A stretch of 64,000 nt of DNA from an uncultured Rhodanobacteraceae bacterium (GCA_937928755.1 CALEZI010000002.1:35877-99876); one strand, 5' to 3'. Positions 16,027 through 25,566 are shown, counted from the first letter of the stretch. A program made the numbers and translations. The notes: a model not told the origin generated them from the letters alone.

Positions 16027-19000
16027 TGCGGACCGCCGACGACTTCGGTGGCGGCGCCCGGCAGGTTTGGCGCCAGACGCGGCAGGACCAGGCGAAAATG
16101 CGTACCGGCGCCGGGCGTGCTGTCGCAGGTCACGCTGCCTCCGAGCACTTGCGTCGCCAGGTTGTAGACGATGTGCAGACCGAGCCCACTGCCGCCGCTG
16201 CCGCGACGGGTGGTGAAGAACGGCTCGAACACGCGCTTGAGCACCGCCTCCGGCATGCCTTTGCCATCGTCCCGGTAGTCGATGACAACATCGTCGCCGG
16301 AAAGCAACGCGGAAATCCCGATGCGACCGCTGTGCTGCTCGTCGAAGGCATGCACCAGCGAATTGATCACCAGGTTGACGATGATCTGGTAGAGCGCCCC
16401 CGGATAGGTATCCATCACCAGATCCGGATCGCAATCGATGTCCACCTCGGTGCGCAGCTTCTTGATGCGCGGGTGCAGCGACAGCAGGATCTCGTCGAGG
16501 TACTCGCGCAGGCGGAAGGCGCGGCGTTGCTCGCTGGACTGGTCAACCGCCACTTGCTTGAAGCTGCGCACCAACTGGCTGGCGCGATCCAGATTGCGCA
16601 GCACCAGATCGCTGCTCAACTGCGCCTGTTCCAGATAATGGTCCAGATCGGAGCGCGTCATGCGCCCCTGCTCGACCGCGCGCAGCAGGCGCACGGTTTC
16701 CTGCTGCAGGTGCGAGGCAGCGGTGACGCCAACACCGAGCGGCGTGTTGATCTCGTGGGCGACGCCAGCGACCAGGCCGCCGAGCGCGGCCAGTTTTTCC
16801 GACTCGACCAACTGCCGCTGCATCCGCGTCAGTTGCTCCAGCGTGTGCTTGAGTTCCGAGTTGGATTTCAGCAGCGCTTCGGTCCGTCGTTGCACGCGGA
16901 CCTCCAACTCCTCGTTGAGGCGCCGCAAATCGTCTTCGACCTGCTTCAGTTGCGAGATATCCCGGTTGGTGCCGACCATGCGCAGCGCGCGGCCTGCGGC
17001 ATCGCGCTCGAGCACGCGGCCCTTGCCCAGCAGCCAGATCCAGCCACCGGCGCGCGCGCGGGTGCGATAGCTGCATTCGAAATGATCGACGCTGCCCTTT
17101 ACGTGCGCAATCAGCGCGTCGCGCAGCTTTCCCTGATCCGCCGGATGGACGAACTCCATGTAGTCGATGAGCCTGGGAAACTGCGTTTCCGAACCCAGCT
17201 CGGTGCTCTCCAGCCGGTTTTCGCGGCGGACGTGGCCTTTCACCAGGTCGATGTCCCAGATCTCGTCGCCGCTGCCCCACAGCGCGAGGTTGAGCCGGTC
17301 TTCCGAACTGCGTCGCGCCTGCTCGCTGGCGCGCAGATCGGAAATGTCGAAGGTGGTGCCGACCATGCGGATCGCGCGTCCCTGGACATCGCGCGCGAAC
17401 ACCCGGCCACGCGACAACAACCAGCGCCATTGACCCTCCAGATCGGCGCTGCGATAGCTGCACTCGAACAGATCCTGGGTGCCCTTGACGCAGGCAACCA
17501 GCGCATCGCGGAAATGCGCGCGATCATCGGGATGCACGAAGGGCGTGTACGCTTCCAGCGTCTCGGCGCTCGCACGCCGACTCACCTCCAGGTGCTCGAG
17601 ACGATTGCGCCGGGTCAGCTTGCCACTGCGCAGGTCGGCATCCCACAACTCGCCGCGACTGCCCCACAGCGAGTACTTCAGCATTGCCTCGCTTTGCGCC
17701 AGGGCATCGCGAGTACCCTCGCGCTCCTTCAGGCGCACGCGATAGCGCCAGCCGGCCAGTGCGATCAGCATTCCCAGCAGCAGCGCATAACCGAGCCGCG
17801 CCAACGGCGACAACCACGGCGCCGGCAGCACCTCGATGTCCAGCGCGCGCGCACCGCTGAGCGTTTCGCCATCGCGCGCCTCGACCTCGAAGCGGTACTT
17901 GCCGGCGGGCAGCCCGGTATAGGTCGCCACCCTGCGCAGGGCATCGGTGTCGATCCAGTCGGGATCGCGACCGAGCAGCCGGTAGCGATAGCGCATGGTC
18001 GCCGAACGGCGCAGATCGAGCGCGGCGAACTCGAGCATCACCAGATCCTGGTCGTGCCTGAGCTCCAGTTGCTCGGCGTACTCGATGGCGCGCGCCTGTG
18101 GCAATGCCGACGCCTCCACGCGGCGATTGGCGATGCGCAGTTCAGTGAGCACCACGGTGGCCGGCTGTGATTCGAAACGCACCTGTGCGGGTTCGGCGAT
18201 GCTGATCAAGCCGCGCGAACTGCCGAAGTGCAATCCGCCGGCAGCATCGCGCGTCGCCGCACCGACGAAAAAGTCGACCGCCAGTGCAGGATCGCGGTCG
18301 CCGAGACAGGTGAAGCTCTCGGCCTCGACGGCAAAACGACACAGTCCGCGCGTGGTGCTGATCCACAACTGACCGTCGCCGCCATCCAGAATGCCGCCGA
18401 CCATGGCCGAAGCCAGCCCTGCGGACTCGGAGAAGTGCTTGATGGCCGTCGGCTCGCCATTGGCGTCGCGTTCGATGCGGCTCATGCCGCCGCCCTGGGT
18501 CCCGATCCAGAGCACACCACGATCGTCTTCCAGCAAGGTGGTCACGCTGTCGTTCGCCAGCGTCAACGCGCCCTCGGAACTGCTGCTCATCCCGCCCCAA
18601 CGCTGGCTGCGCGGATCGAACCAGGACAACCCGCCGCGGCGCACCGCAAACCACAGGCGGCCGTCGCGGCTTTGCAGGATGTCGTTGATCGAACCGCCCA
18701 GAGGGCCGTCGCGGCCTTGCGAATCGACGGCCCAGTTGTGCAGGTCCTCGCAACTGGCGCAGAGCGCATACAGCCCACCGCCGAGCAACCCGATCCACAA
18801 GGTGCCGTCACGATCCAGCAACAGCGCCTGAGTGGCGCTGACCGGCAACGCGCGCGGGCCCAGTCCGGTCGGTATGCGGCGCACGCTGCCATCGTTCTGC
18901 AGCAGATCGACGCCACCGCGAACGTAGCCGACCCAGACGCCGCGCGGCTCGACCAGCAGGCTGGTGACATCGTCGGACGTCAATCGTTGGGCGTTGTCCG

Positions 19001-20246
19001 AGCGACTGCTGTAAGCGCCCAGCAAGCGACCATCGGCAGCCAACTGCACCACGCCGCCGCGATCGACCATGCCCAGCCACAACTGGCCCTCGACGCCGGC
19101 GGCGATCGTGGTTACCGCGTTGGCCGGAAGGTTCACCGGCCCTTGCTGACGGGACACCCGAATCCGCTCGCTGTCCGGGTCGAAACGTGCCAGTCCGCCG
19201 GTCCAGGTACCGATCCACAACAAGCCACGGCGGTCGCTGTGCAGGCCTACGATGCGATCGCCCGGCAGCGCGTAGGGATCTCCCGCCTGATGACGCCAGG
19301 TCGACACCCGGCCGTCGCCTTCGAGGCGCGCCAACCCTTGCACGGTGCCGATCCACAAGCGTCCGGACGGATCGAACAGCAGCGCGCGTATCGCATTGTC
19401 CGGCAAACCGGCGCTGCCGCCGTCGGCGCTCAAGTGCTGTTCGACCTGACCATCGGCCGCTACAAGGTAGACCCCGCCATCGGCAGCACCCAGGGCATAC
19501 CCGCCACCCGGGCTGGGCGTCGCCACGACGAAACTGCTGCCCTCGGGCAAGACGCCTGAAAGCAGACGCTGCGATGTCGAGCGGCCGGGATCGACGACCC
19601 ATACCTCGGCGTCATTGGCCAGCAGCAAGCGACCGTCGGCGTGCAGATGCAACAGCCGCTGGCGATTCACGAACGGCGGCAGCGCGGGAACCGGTTCGAA
19701 ATGGCGGGTGCTGTTGACGAAGCGCTGCACGCCGGCGCGCCGTGTCGATACATACAGCGCTCCGTCGGGGCCGCCGTGCAGCGCGAGAATCGTTGCATCG
19801 CGCAGCATGCCGGGAGCGGTTCCGGGGGCAAAACGTTCGGCCCGGTCGTGCACCGGATCGACGCGATTGAGCCCATTCTGGGTGCCCACCCAGATGCCGC
19901 CGTCGCTGTCTTCGGCGAGCGCAAGGATATAGTTGTCGCTCAGCGAATCTTGATTGTCGGCAACATTGCGATAAACCCGGAAGCCATAACCGTCGAACCG
20001 GTTGAGGCCATCCTGCGTGCCGATCCACAGAAAGCCCTGCTGGTCTTCGAGAATCGCGGCAGCGGAAATCTGCGAAAGCCCCTGATCCGGCCCATAGCTG
20101 CGAAAGCGCACCGCATCGGCCGCCGCGTTGAGCACGGGCGGCGCCAACAAGACAAGCAGCCAGAGCAGGGCGCGACCCACGCCGAGCAGCGTCGGCCAGC
20201 GTTGCCGACGAACCCGCTGCCGCCTGTTTGGCTGCGATTCCCCCAT
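16023..20246 (-). CDS. Two-component regulator propeller sensor histidine kinase (paralogue)
   Basis: The protein is 1407 residues, the first gene of the operon. An N-terminal membrane segment (about 22-42) is followed by Reg_prop repeats (FLWIGTQDGLNRFDGYGFRV, then more than ten similar blades), a Y_Y_Y domain (about 735-810) and a membrane helix (about 820-840). Two PAS/PAC units follow (each with a GSRGELWD- or GSGDEIWD-like start). HisKA has His1164 in HEINTPLG, and the HATPase contains DDGKGM and GGSGLGLHIV. It differs from its neighbour mainly by the additional PAS domain, so the pair arose by tandem duplication. The cognate response regulator is not in the operon. Confidence 0.88.
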   Translation of the reverse strand: MGESQPNRRQRVRRQRWPTLLGVGRALLWLLVLLAPPVLNAAADAVRFRSYGPDQGLSQISAAAILEDQQGFLWIGTQDGLNRFDGYGFRVYRNVADNQDSLSDNYILALAEDSDGGIWVGTQNGLNRVDPVHDRAERFAPGTAPGMLRDATILALHGGPDGALYVSTRRAGVQRFVNSTRHFEPVPALPPFVNRQRLLHLHADGRLLLANDAEVWVVDPGRSTSQRLLSGVLPEGSSFVVATPSPGGGYALGAADGGVYLVAADGQVEQHLSADGGSAGLPDNAIRALLFDPSGRLWIGTVQGLARLEGDGRVSTWRHQAGDPYALPGDRIVGLHSDRRGLLWIGTWTGGLARFDPDSERIRVSRQQGPVNLPANAVTTIAAGVEGQLWLGMVDRGGVVQLAADGRLLGAYSSRSDNAQRLTSDDVTSLLVEPRGVWVGYVRGGVDLLQNDGSVRRIPTGLGPRALPVSATQALLLDRDGTLWIGLLGGGLYALCASCEDLHNWAVDSQGRDGPLGGSINDILQSRDGRLWFAVRRGGLSWFDPRSQRWGGMSSSSEGALTLANDSVTTLLEDDRGVLWIGTQGGGMSRIERDANGEPTAIKHFSESAGLASAMVGGILDGGDGQLWISTTRGLCRFAVEAESFTCLGDRDPALAVDFFVGAATRDAAGGLHFGSSRGLISIAEPAQVRFESQPATVVLTELRIANRRVEASALPQARAIEYAEQLELRHDQDLVMLEFAALDLRRSATMRYRYRLLGRDPDWIDTDALRRVATYTGLPAGKYRFEVEARDGETLSGARALDIEVLPAPWLSPLARLGYALLLGMLIALAGWRYRVRLKEREGTRDALAQSEAMLKYSLWGSRGELWDADLRSGKLTRRNRLEHLEVSRRASAETLEAYTPFVHPDDRAHFRDALVACVKGTQDLFECSYRSADLEGQWRWLLSRGRVFARDVQGRAIRMVGTTFDISDLRASEQARRSSEDRLNLALWGSGDEIWDIDLVKGHVRRENRLESTELGSETQFPRLIDYMEFVHPADQGKLRDALIAHVKGSVDHFECSYRTRARAGGWIWLLGKGRVLERDAAGRALRMVGTNRDISQLKQVEDDLRRLNEELEVRVQRRTEALLKSNSELKHTLEQLTRMQRQLVESEKLAALGGLVAGVAHEINTPLGVGVTAASHLQQETVRLLRAVEQGRMTRSDLDHYLEQAQLSSDLVLRNLDRASQLVRSFKQVAVDQSSEQRRAFRLREYLDEILLSLHPRIKKLRTEVDIDCDPDLVMDTYPGALYQIIVNLVINSLVHAFDEQHSGRIGISALLSGDDVVIDYRDDGKGMPEAVLKRVFEPFFTTRRGSGGSGLGLHIVYNLATQVLGGSVTCDSTPGAGTHFRLVLPRLAPNLPGAATEVVGGPQ

Positions 20247-20397
20247 GAGCGCAGCCTAACGCAGAGCAGGTTGCGCTGCGATAGCTGACCCGACGTTTGG
20301 CCTGCTTGCGACTATGGTTGGGCACGCAAAGCTTTGCTGCACTGCCATAATCGCAGTCCCTGAAGTCAGCGCGCGGGTTCACCGCCAGAGGTTGCAG

Positions 20398-21579
20398 ATG
20401 AGTTCATCCACCGTCGTCATCATTGGCGCCAAGCGCACGCCGATTGGTTCGTTCAACGGCGCGCTCGCGGGCGTGCCGGCACCCAAACTCGGCGCCACCG
20501 CGATTCAGGCCGCGCTGGTGCAGGCTGGCGTTGCCCCCGGCGACGTTTCCGAGGTGTTGATGGGTTGCGTGCTGCCGGCCGGCCTCGGCCAGGCACCGGC
20601 GCGCCAGGCCGCGTTGCAGGCGGGAATCCCGGCCAGCAGCGGTTGCACCACGCTGAACAAGGTCTGCGGTTCGGGCATGAAGGCGCTGATGATCGGGCAC
20701 GACGCGATCAAGGCCGGCTCCGCCGAAGTGGTCGTCGCCGGCGGCATGGAGTCGATGACCAATGCACCCTACCTGTTGCAGAAGGCCCGCTTCGGCTATC
20801 GCTTCGGCCATTCCGAAGTACTCGACCACATGGCGCTCGACGGTTTGCAGAATGCCGAGGATCGCAAGGCGATGGGCGAGTTCGCCGAGCTCTGCGCCAG
20901 CAAGTACGCGTTCACCCGCGAGGAGCAGGACGCCTTTTCCAGCGAGTCGGTGCGACGGGCGATGGCAGCGCAGGCCAACGGCGACTTCACCGTCGAGATC
21001 GCGCCGGTCACCGTCGCTGGGCGCAAGGGCGATGTGCTCGTCAGTGCCGATGAAGAGCCCGCCGGCTGCGATCTGTCCAAGGTCGCGTCGCTGCGCCCTG
21101 CGTTCAAGAAGGATGGCACGGTCACCGCCGCCAGTTCCTCCAAGATTTCCGACGGCGCCGCGGCGCTGGTGCTGACCAGCGCCGCGAACGCGGCCGCCCG
21201 CGGAATCAAGCCGCTGGCGCGGGTGATCGCGCACGCCACGCATTCGCAGGAACCGGAATGGTTCACCACCGCCCCGGTCGGCGCGATCGGCAAGGTGCTG
21301 GCGAAGGCGGGCTGGAGCAAGGACGATGTCGACCTCTACGAGATCAACGAGGCGTTTGCGGTGGTGGCGATGGCGCCGATCCGTGAGCTGGGCATCGACC
21401 ACGCCAAGGTCAATGTGAACGGCGGCGCCTGCGCGCTGGGCCACCCGATCGGCTGCAGCGGCGCCCGTCTGATCGTCACCCTGATCCACGCACTGCAGAG
21501 CCGCGGCGGTACGCGCGGTGTTGCCACGCTGTGCATCGGTGGCGGCGAAGCCACGGCGGTGGCGATCGAGCTGATCTGA
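20398..21579 (+). CDS. Acetyl-CoA C-acetyltransferase (thiolase)
   Basis: This 393-residue cytosolic thiolase has all catalytic residues in place: Cys90 in KVCGSGMK (acyl acceptor), His349 in GHPIGCSG and Cys379 in TLCIGGG. The length matches biosynthetic/degradative acetoacetyl-CoA thiolases such as AtoB and PhaA. The ATG at 20398 gives the standard N-terminus (TVVIIGAKRTPIGSF). The gene is divergent from the propeller kinase operon, with a 150-bp shared upstream region. A role in acetoacetyl-CoA or short-chain acyl-CoA cycling is expected, and it fits with the leucine-pathway carboxylase gene downstream. Confidence 0.93.
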   Translation: MSSSTVVIIGAKRTPIGSFNGALAGVPAPKLGATAIQAALVQAGVAPGDVSEVLMGCVLPAGLGQAPARQAALQAGIPASSGCTTLNKVCGSGMKALMIGHDAIKAGSAEVVVAGGMESMTNAPYLLQKARFGYRFGHSEVLDHMALDGLQNAEDRKAMGEFAELCASKYAFTREEQDAFSSESVRRAMAAQANGDFTVEIAPVTVAGRKGDVLVSADEEPAGCDLSKVASLRPAFKKDGTVTAASSSKISDGAAALVLTSAANAAARGIKPLARVIAHATHSQEPEWFTTAPVGAIGKVLAKAGWSKDDVDLYEINEAFAVVAMAPIRELGIDHAKVNVNGGACALGHPIGCSGARLIVTLIHALQSRGGTRGVATLCIGGGEATAVAIELI

Positions 21580-21592
21580 CGTCGAGGAGCGG

Positions 21593-21629
21593 TGTTGGTG
21601 CTGGTGTTGGTGTTGGTGGAGGCGGATTT
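21593..21629. repeat. Short TTGGTG-rich microsatellite
   Basis: Just after the thiolase stop, degenerate GGTGTT/GGTGCT hexamers repeat for about 35 bp, then the sequence becomes non-repetitive. It is non-coding in the chosen annotation. Confidence 0.6.
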
Positions 21630-21795
21630 CCGGTCCAAACCAACAGCGACACCAGGAACCGACACCCGCTCCATGACCTACAGCACTGGCACCTTGGACC
21701 GCAAGGCTGATTGCCAGCTACAATGGTGGCAGCCGAAACACTTTTCGGTCATCCGGCCACCCGGATCATCATTGGATTCATCGAGGATTCGACCC

Positions 21796-22182
21796 ATGAA
21801 GCTCATCAAGTTCGCGGCATTGTCCGCGTCGCTCGTTCTCTTGGCCGCTTGCGGCGATCAGGGCAGCAACCCCACCGAACCGCCTGCCGCCGCTCCGCAG
21901 GAGCAGGCTGCTCCGGCCACCCCGGCAGCCGATGCTGCAGCGGTCGCCACCGATGCCGCCGCTGTTGCCACCGACGCCGCCGCAACGGCGACTGACGCTG
22001 CCGCTACCGCAACCGACGCCGCGGCAACGGTTGCCACCGACGCCGCTGCCGTCGCCACCGACGCTGCGGCCGTTGCCACCGACGCCGCGGCCGACGCCGC
22101 TGCGGTTGCGACCGATGCGGCTGCCGTGGCGAGCGACGCCGCTGCTGCTGCAACCGAGGAAAAGAAGCCCGACGGTCAGTAA
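21796..22182 (+). CDS. Alanine-heptad lipoprotein
   Basis: The 128-residue precursor has a lipoprotein signal peptide with lipobox LLAAC (Cys19). After a Pro-rich spacer (20-45) the mature part is almost entirely AAAVATD-like heptads, about ten copies, with Ala at most positions and Asp every seventh. It ends in a charged tail (EEKKPDGQ). Ala-rich heptads form alanine-zipper coiled coils, as in Lpp/OprI-type outer-membrane lipoproteins, so a periplasmic trimer or rod is likely. The C-terminus has no Lpp-style terminal Lys for peptidoglycan linkage. The 21-bp DNA repeats have diverged at synonymous sites. Strong terminator downstream. The exact role is unknown. Confidence 0.75.
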   Translation: MKLIKFAALSASLVLLAACGDQGSNPTEPPAAAPQEQAAPATPAADAAAVATDAAAVATDAAATATDAAATATDAAATVATDAAAVATDAAAVATDAAADAAAVATDAAAVASDAAAAATEEKKPDGQ

Positions 22183-22202
22183 TCCGACCGAATCGCGCTG
22201 CA

Positions 22203-22240
22203 ACGACGATGCCCGGCCTTGCGCCGGGCATCGTCGTTTC
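22203..22240 (+). terminator. Rho-independent terminator of the lipoprotein gene
   Basis: A perfect 15-bp stem (ACGACGATGCCCGGC and its complement) with a 5-base loop and a short T run sits 20 bp past the stop. Confidence 0.85.
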
Positions 22241-22290
22241 TGCTCTATGCTGAGGCGACGAACCCGCTGCCGTGGCAAAGCCGTCTACCC

Positions 22291-22680
22291 ATGAAGAGCA
22301 TCCCGCTGCTGTTGATTCCCGCGATACTGGTGCATGCGCTGCTGCTCGGCGGACATGGACTGGCGACGCCATGGCTCAGCGTCACCTTGCCGTCGGGCGC
22401 GGTTTTAGAACTGACCGGCGGCACTGCCGTGCTCGTCCTGGCCCTGCTGATGCTCGGCATCGAGGTCTTCAAGTCGACCTTCTCCGGCCGCTCGTCGCTG
22501 CTCGACCACATGCTGTCCTTGCTGCTGTTCATCGTGCTGCTGCTGGAGTTCCTGCTGTGGCCTGCAGCCGGGTCGGGCGTGTTCGTTCTGCTGGTGGTGA
22601 TGACCCTGGTCGACGTGATCACTGGATTCGCCGTCGGCATGGCCGTCGCCCGCCGCGATGTCGGCATCCTGCGCGAGTAG
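22291..22680 (+). CDS. Small four-helix membrane protein, unknown function
   Basis: This 129-residue, very hydrophobic protein has four predicted membrane helices (about 3-24, 45-62, 74-92, 97-120) and short charged loops such as EVFKSTFSGRSS. No catalytic motif is visible. The ATG at 22291 begins a typical N-terminal helix (KSIPLLLIPAILV); an in-frame start at 22219 would fall within the preceding terminator. I do not recognise a named family. Confidence 0.7.
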   Translation: MKSIPLLLIPAILVHALLLGGHGLATPWLSVTLPSGAVLELTGGTAVLVLALLMLGIEVFKSTFSGRSSLLDHMLSLLLFIVLLLEFLLWPAAGSGVFVLLVVMTLVDVITGFAVGMAVARRDVGILRE

Positions 22681-22749
22681 CTGGCGCGGGCGCATCGCGG
22701 GAAGCAACAACGCCATTCGACACACGACCGCCAACCAAGGACGCGGCCC

Positions 22750-24357
22750 ATGCCAGCCATTGAATCGCAGATCGACATCCGCTCGCCCGACTACGCCGCC
22801 AATGCCGAGCTGATGCGCACGCTGGTCGCGGATCTGCATGCGCAACTGCACCGGGTGGCGCTCGGTGGCGGCGACAAGGCACGCCAGAAGCACACCGAGC
22901 GCGGCAAGCTGCTGCCGCGCGAACGCATTCGCGCCCTGCTCGACTCGGGCTCGCCGTTTCTCGAACTGTCGCCATTGGCGGCGTACGGCATGTACGAGGA
23001 CCAGGCGCCGTGCGCTGGCGTGGTCACCGGCATCGGACGCGTCGCTGGCCGCGAAGTCCTGATCGTCGCCAACGACGCCACGGTGAAGGGCGGCACCTAC
23101 TTTCCGATGACCGTGAAGAAGCACCTGCGCGCGCAGGAAGTGGCGCTGGAAAACCACCTGCCGTGCGTCTATCTGGTCGATTCCGGCGGCGCCTTCCTGC
23201 CGCTGCAGGACGAGGTATTTCCCGATCGCGAGCATTTCGGCCGCATCTTCTACAACCAGGCACGTTTGAGCGCACGCAACATTCCGCAGATTGCGGTGGT
23301 GATGGGTTCCTGCACTGCCGGCGGCGCCTATGTGCCGGCAATGAGCGACGAGACCATCATCGTGCGCGAGCAGGGCACCATCTTTCTTGGCGGCCCGCCA
23401 TTGGTCAAGGCCGCCACCGGCGAGGTGGTCGACGCCGAATCGCTGGGTGGCGCCGACGTGCATACCAGCATTTCCGGCGTGGCCGATCACTTTGCCGAAA
23501 ACGATGCGCACGCGCTGACCATCGCGCGCGACGTGCTCGGTCACCTGAATCGCAACAAGCCGATGCCACTGGCGCTGCGCGAGCCGCAACCTCCACGCTA
23601 CCCGGTGGACGAGATCTACGGCATCGTGCCACGCGACACGCGGATCCCCTTCGACATCCGCGAAATCATCGCGCGCATCGTCGACGCCAGCGAGTTCCAG
23701 GAGTTCAAGGCGCGCTATGGCAAGACTCTGGTCACCGGCTTCGCGCACATCCACGGTTATCCGGTCGGCATCGTCGCCAACAACGGCATCCTGTTCGCCG
23801 AGAGCGCGCTGAAGGGCGCGCATTTCATCGAACTCTGCAACCAGCGCAACATCCCGCTGGTGTTCCTGCAGAACATCACCGGCTTCATGGTCGGCAAGAA
23901 GTACGAGAACGCCGGCATCGCCAAGGACGGCGCCAAGATGGTCACGGCGGTGGCCTGCTCGCACGTGCCCAAGTTCACCGTGATCATCGGCGGCAGCTTT
24001 GGCGCCGGCAACTACGCCATGTGCGGCCGCGGCTACCAGCCGCGTTTCCTGTGGATGTGGCCAAATTCGCGGATCAGCGTGATGGGCGGCGAACAGGCGG
24101 CGAGCGTGCTGGCAACGGTGCGCCGGGATGGCATCGAGGGCAGCGGCGGCGCCTGGTCGCGCGAGGACGAGGAACAGTTCAAGGCACCGATCCGCGCCCA
24201 GTACGAGCGCCAGGGGCACCCCTATTACGCCAGTGCCCGGCTGTGGGACGATGGCATCATCGACCCGGCCGACACCCGCCGCGTACTCGGCCTGGCGATC
24301 TCGGCAGCCCTGAATGCGCCGATCGAGCAGGATCGCTTCGGGGTGTTCAGGATGTGA
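22750..24357 (+). CDS. mccB: Acyl-CoA carboxylase carboxyltransferase subunit (methylcrotonoyl-CoA carboxylase beta type)
   Basis: The 535 residues match the length of MCC beta subunits. The two crotonase-like carboxyltransferase halves are visible. The N half has HTERGKLLPRERI and the oxyanion region GSCTAGGAYVPAMSDE. The C half has FLQNITGFMVGKKYE and GGSFGAGNYAMCGRGYQPRF, the latter typical of MCC rather than propionyl-CoA carboxylase. It transfers carboxyl from biotin to 3-methylcrotonyl-CoA in leucine breakdown. The biotin-carrying alpha subunit and the other liu genes are not adjacent downstream, which is unusual. A dispersed GGACGCAAAG repeat follows the stop instead. Confidence 0.85.
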   Translation: MPAIESQIDIRSPDYAANAELMRTLVADLHAQLHRVALGGGDKARQKHTERGKLLPRERIRALLDSGSPFLELSPLAAYGMYEDQAPCAGVVTGIGRVAGREVLIVANDATVKGGTYFPMTVKKHLRAQEVALENHLPCVYLVDSGGAFLPLQDEVFPDREHFGRIFYNQARLSARNIPQIAVVMGSCTAGGAYVPAMSDETIIVREQGTIFLGGPPLVKAATGEVVDAESLGGADVHTSISGVADHFAENDAHALTIARDVLGHLNRNKPMPLALREPQPPRYPVDEIYGIVPRDTRIPFDIREIIARIVDASEFQEFKARYGKTLVTGFAHIHGYPVGIVANNGILFAESALKGAHFIELCNQRNIPLVFLQNITGFMVGKKYENAGIAKDGAKMVTAVACSHVPKFTVIIGGSFGAGNYAMCGRGYQPRFLWMWPNSRISVMGGEQAASVLATVRRDGIEGSGGAWSREDEEQFKAPIRAQYERQGHPYYASARLWDDGIIDPADTRRVLGLAISAALNAPIEQDRFGVFRM

Positions 24358-24417
24358 GCGTGCGGTTCAACCATGGTCGCGGATCGAACTGGGCAGAGAT
24401 ATGGCGGCCTGTTTTTC

Positions 24418-24552
24418 TTGTCCGCAAAGGACGCAAAGGACGCAAAGAAAGCCAAGATTGGTCATGGTCATTGAGCAAGTGTGAGTGGCCTTGCGCGCCG
24501 ACAATGAGGCTCTCCCGCTTTCCTTTGCGTCCTTTGCGTCCTTTGCGGACAA
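24418..24552. repeat. Dispersed inverted repeat, family A (GGACGCAAAG), copy 1
   Basis: Perfect 30-bp arms, made of TTGTCCGCAAAG followed by two GACGCAAAG units, lie at 24418-24447 and 24523-24552, separated by 75 bp. Related copies are at 27918-28035 and 42546-42668. All are intergenic, so this is a palindromic repeat family resembling a MITE. Confidence 0.85.
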
Positions 24553-24583
24553 ATGTTCTTGTTGATTCCTGCCTGGAGCACCC

Positions 24584-25330
24584 ATGAGCTGGCCCTGGAC
24601 CACCATCAGCCTGCCGGAAGATTCGACGCCCGCCGAGATTCGTGCGGCGCACCAAGCGTGGCGTGCGCGCCGCGAGGGTGCGCGGCCGGATCCGAGCGAC
24701 CAGGAGATCGATCGCGCATTCATGGTCGCGCTGGAAATGGCGGAAGAGCGCGATCCGTCGCACCTCGACCCCTCGCAGTATCCGGATCCGTGGCGCGACG
24801 CCGCTGCCGCGGATGCGCCGGCAGAACCGGCGCTGCGACCGGAGCACCCGCCATTGCCATCGGCTGATGTGCTGGCGACCACCCTGCTCGGCATGGTGCG
24901 CCAGGCGCCGGATTTCGAGGCCTTCACCACGGCGCTGGCGCGCGTGCAGGCATGGCGCGATGGCGAGACGCGCACAGGTGCCGACCGCCACCTGCGCGAG
25001 TGGCTGGTCGACGGTGGCGAGCTAACGCCGTTGCAGGTGGTGCGCCTGGCGCGCGTGTTCGACTGGCAACCGACATCGCCCGCGCTGCAAGCGCCGGATC
25101 GCGATCTCGATTGGCGCCGGGTGGTGAAGCAGGCATACGACGTCGTCGCGCCACCCGATCCGGCTTACACGGGGTCCATCGGCCGCACCTTTCTGGTGGT
25201 CGGCGGCGTTGCTGGCGTCGCACTGGCGCTGCTGCTGTTGCCGCGCGTGATGTCCGGCAGCCTGCGTATCCTGATCCCGGTGGCGCTGGCTGCGCTGTGC
25301 GCCTGGGCACTGATTCGCTGGAAACGGTGA
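24584..25330 (+). CDS. Hypothetical protein with two C-terminal membrane helices
   Basis: The protein is 248 residues. The N-terminal region (TPAEIRAAHQAWRARREG, about 14-60) resembles the helical start of a J-like or tetratricopeptide segment but lacks the HPD motif. The middle is Pro- and Ala-rich, followed by a helical domain (85-175) and two hydrophobic helices at about 203-221 and 225-243, placing the bulk on one side of the inner membrane. There is no signal peptide. No family recognised. It stands alone between two repeat blocks. Confidence 0.7.
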   Translation: MSWPWTTISLPEDSTPAEIRAAHQAWRARREGARPDPSDQEIDRAFMVALEMAEERDPSHLDPSQYPDPWRDAAAADAPAEPALRPEHPPLPSADVLATTLLGMVRQAPDFEAFTTALARVQAWRDGETRTGADRHLREWLVDGGELTPLQVVRLARVFDWQPTSPALQAPDRDLDWRRVVKQAYDVVAPPDPAYTGSIGRTFLVVGGVAGVALALLLLPRVMSGSLRILIPVALAALCAWALIRWKR

Positions 25331-25367
25331 GCCGACTGCAGGCGGCAGGGGTTCCGGGGCTCCGGTA

Positions 25368-25566
25368 GGTCGAGACTTGTCTGGACGCTTCTGCGCTCCA
25401 GGCCTTCGGCAGGTCCAGACTTGTCTGGACGCATCCAGGCTGCTGGCCCTTGGTGGGTCCAGACTTGTCTGGACGCTTCTGCGCCGCTGGCCATTGGTAG
25501 GTCCAGACTTGTCTGGACGCTTCCGTGATCGGGAATCAAGAACGTCCAGACAAGTCTGGACCCACC
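25368..25566. repeat. Palindromic repeat array, family B (GTCCAGAC-TT-GTCTGGAC), copy 1
   Basis: Four near-identical units of about 43 bp each contain the 18-bp palindrome GTCCAGACTTGTCTGGAC. They are closed by an inverted unit at 25543-25566 that runs into the end of mazG. Two further head-to-head pairs occur at 47978-48044 and 61814-61882, making this a REP-like dispersed family. Confidence 0.85.

Noticed and set aside
25368..25566. CRISPR-like appearance of four regularly spaced repeats
   Set aside because: The spacers are themselves near-identical and short, the repeat is a long palindrome, and no cas genes are in the window.
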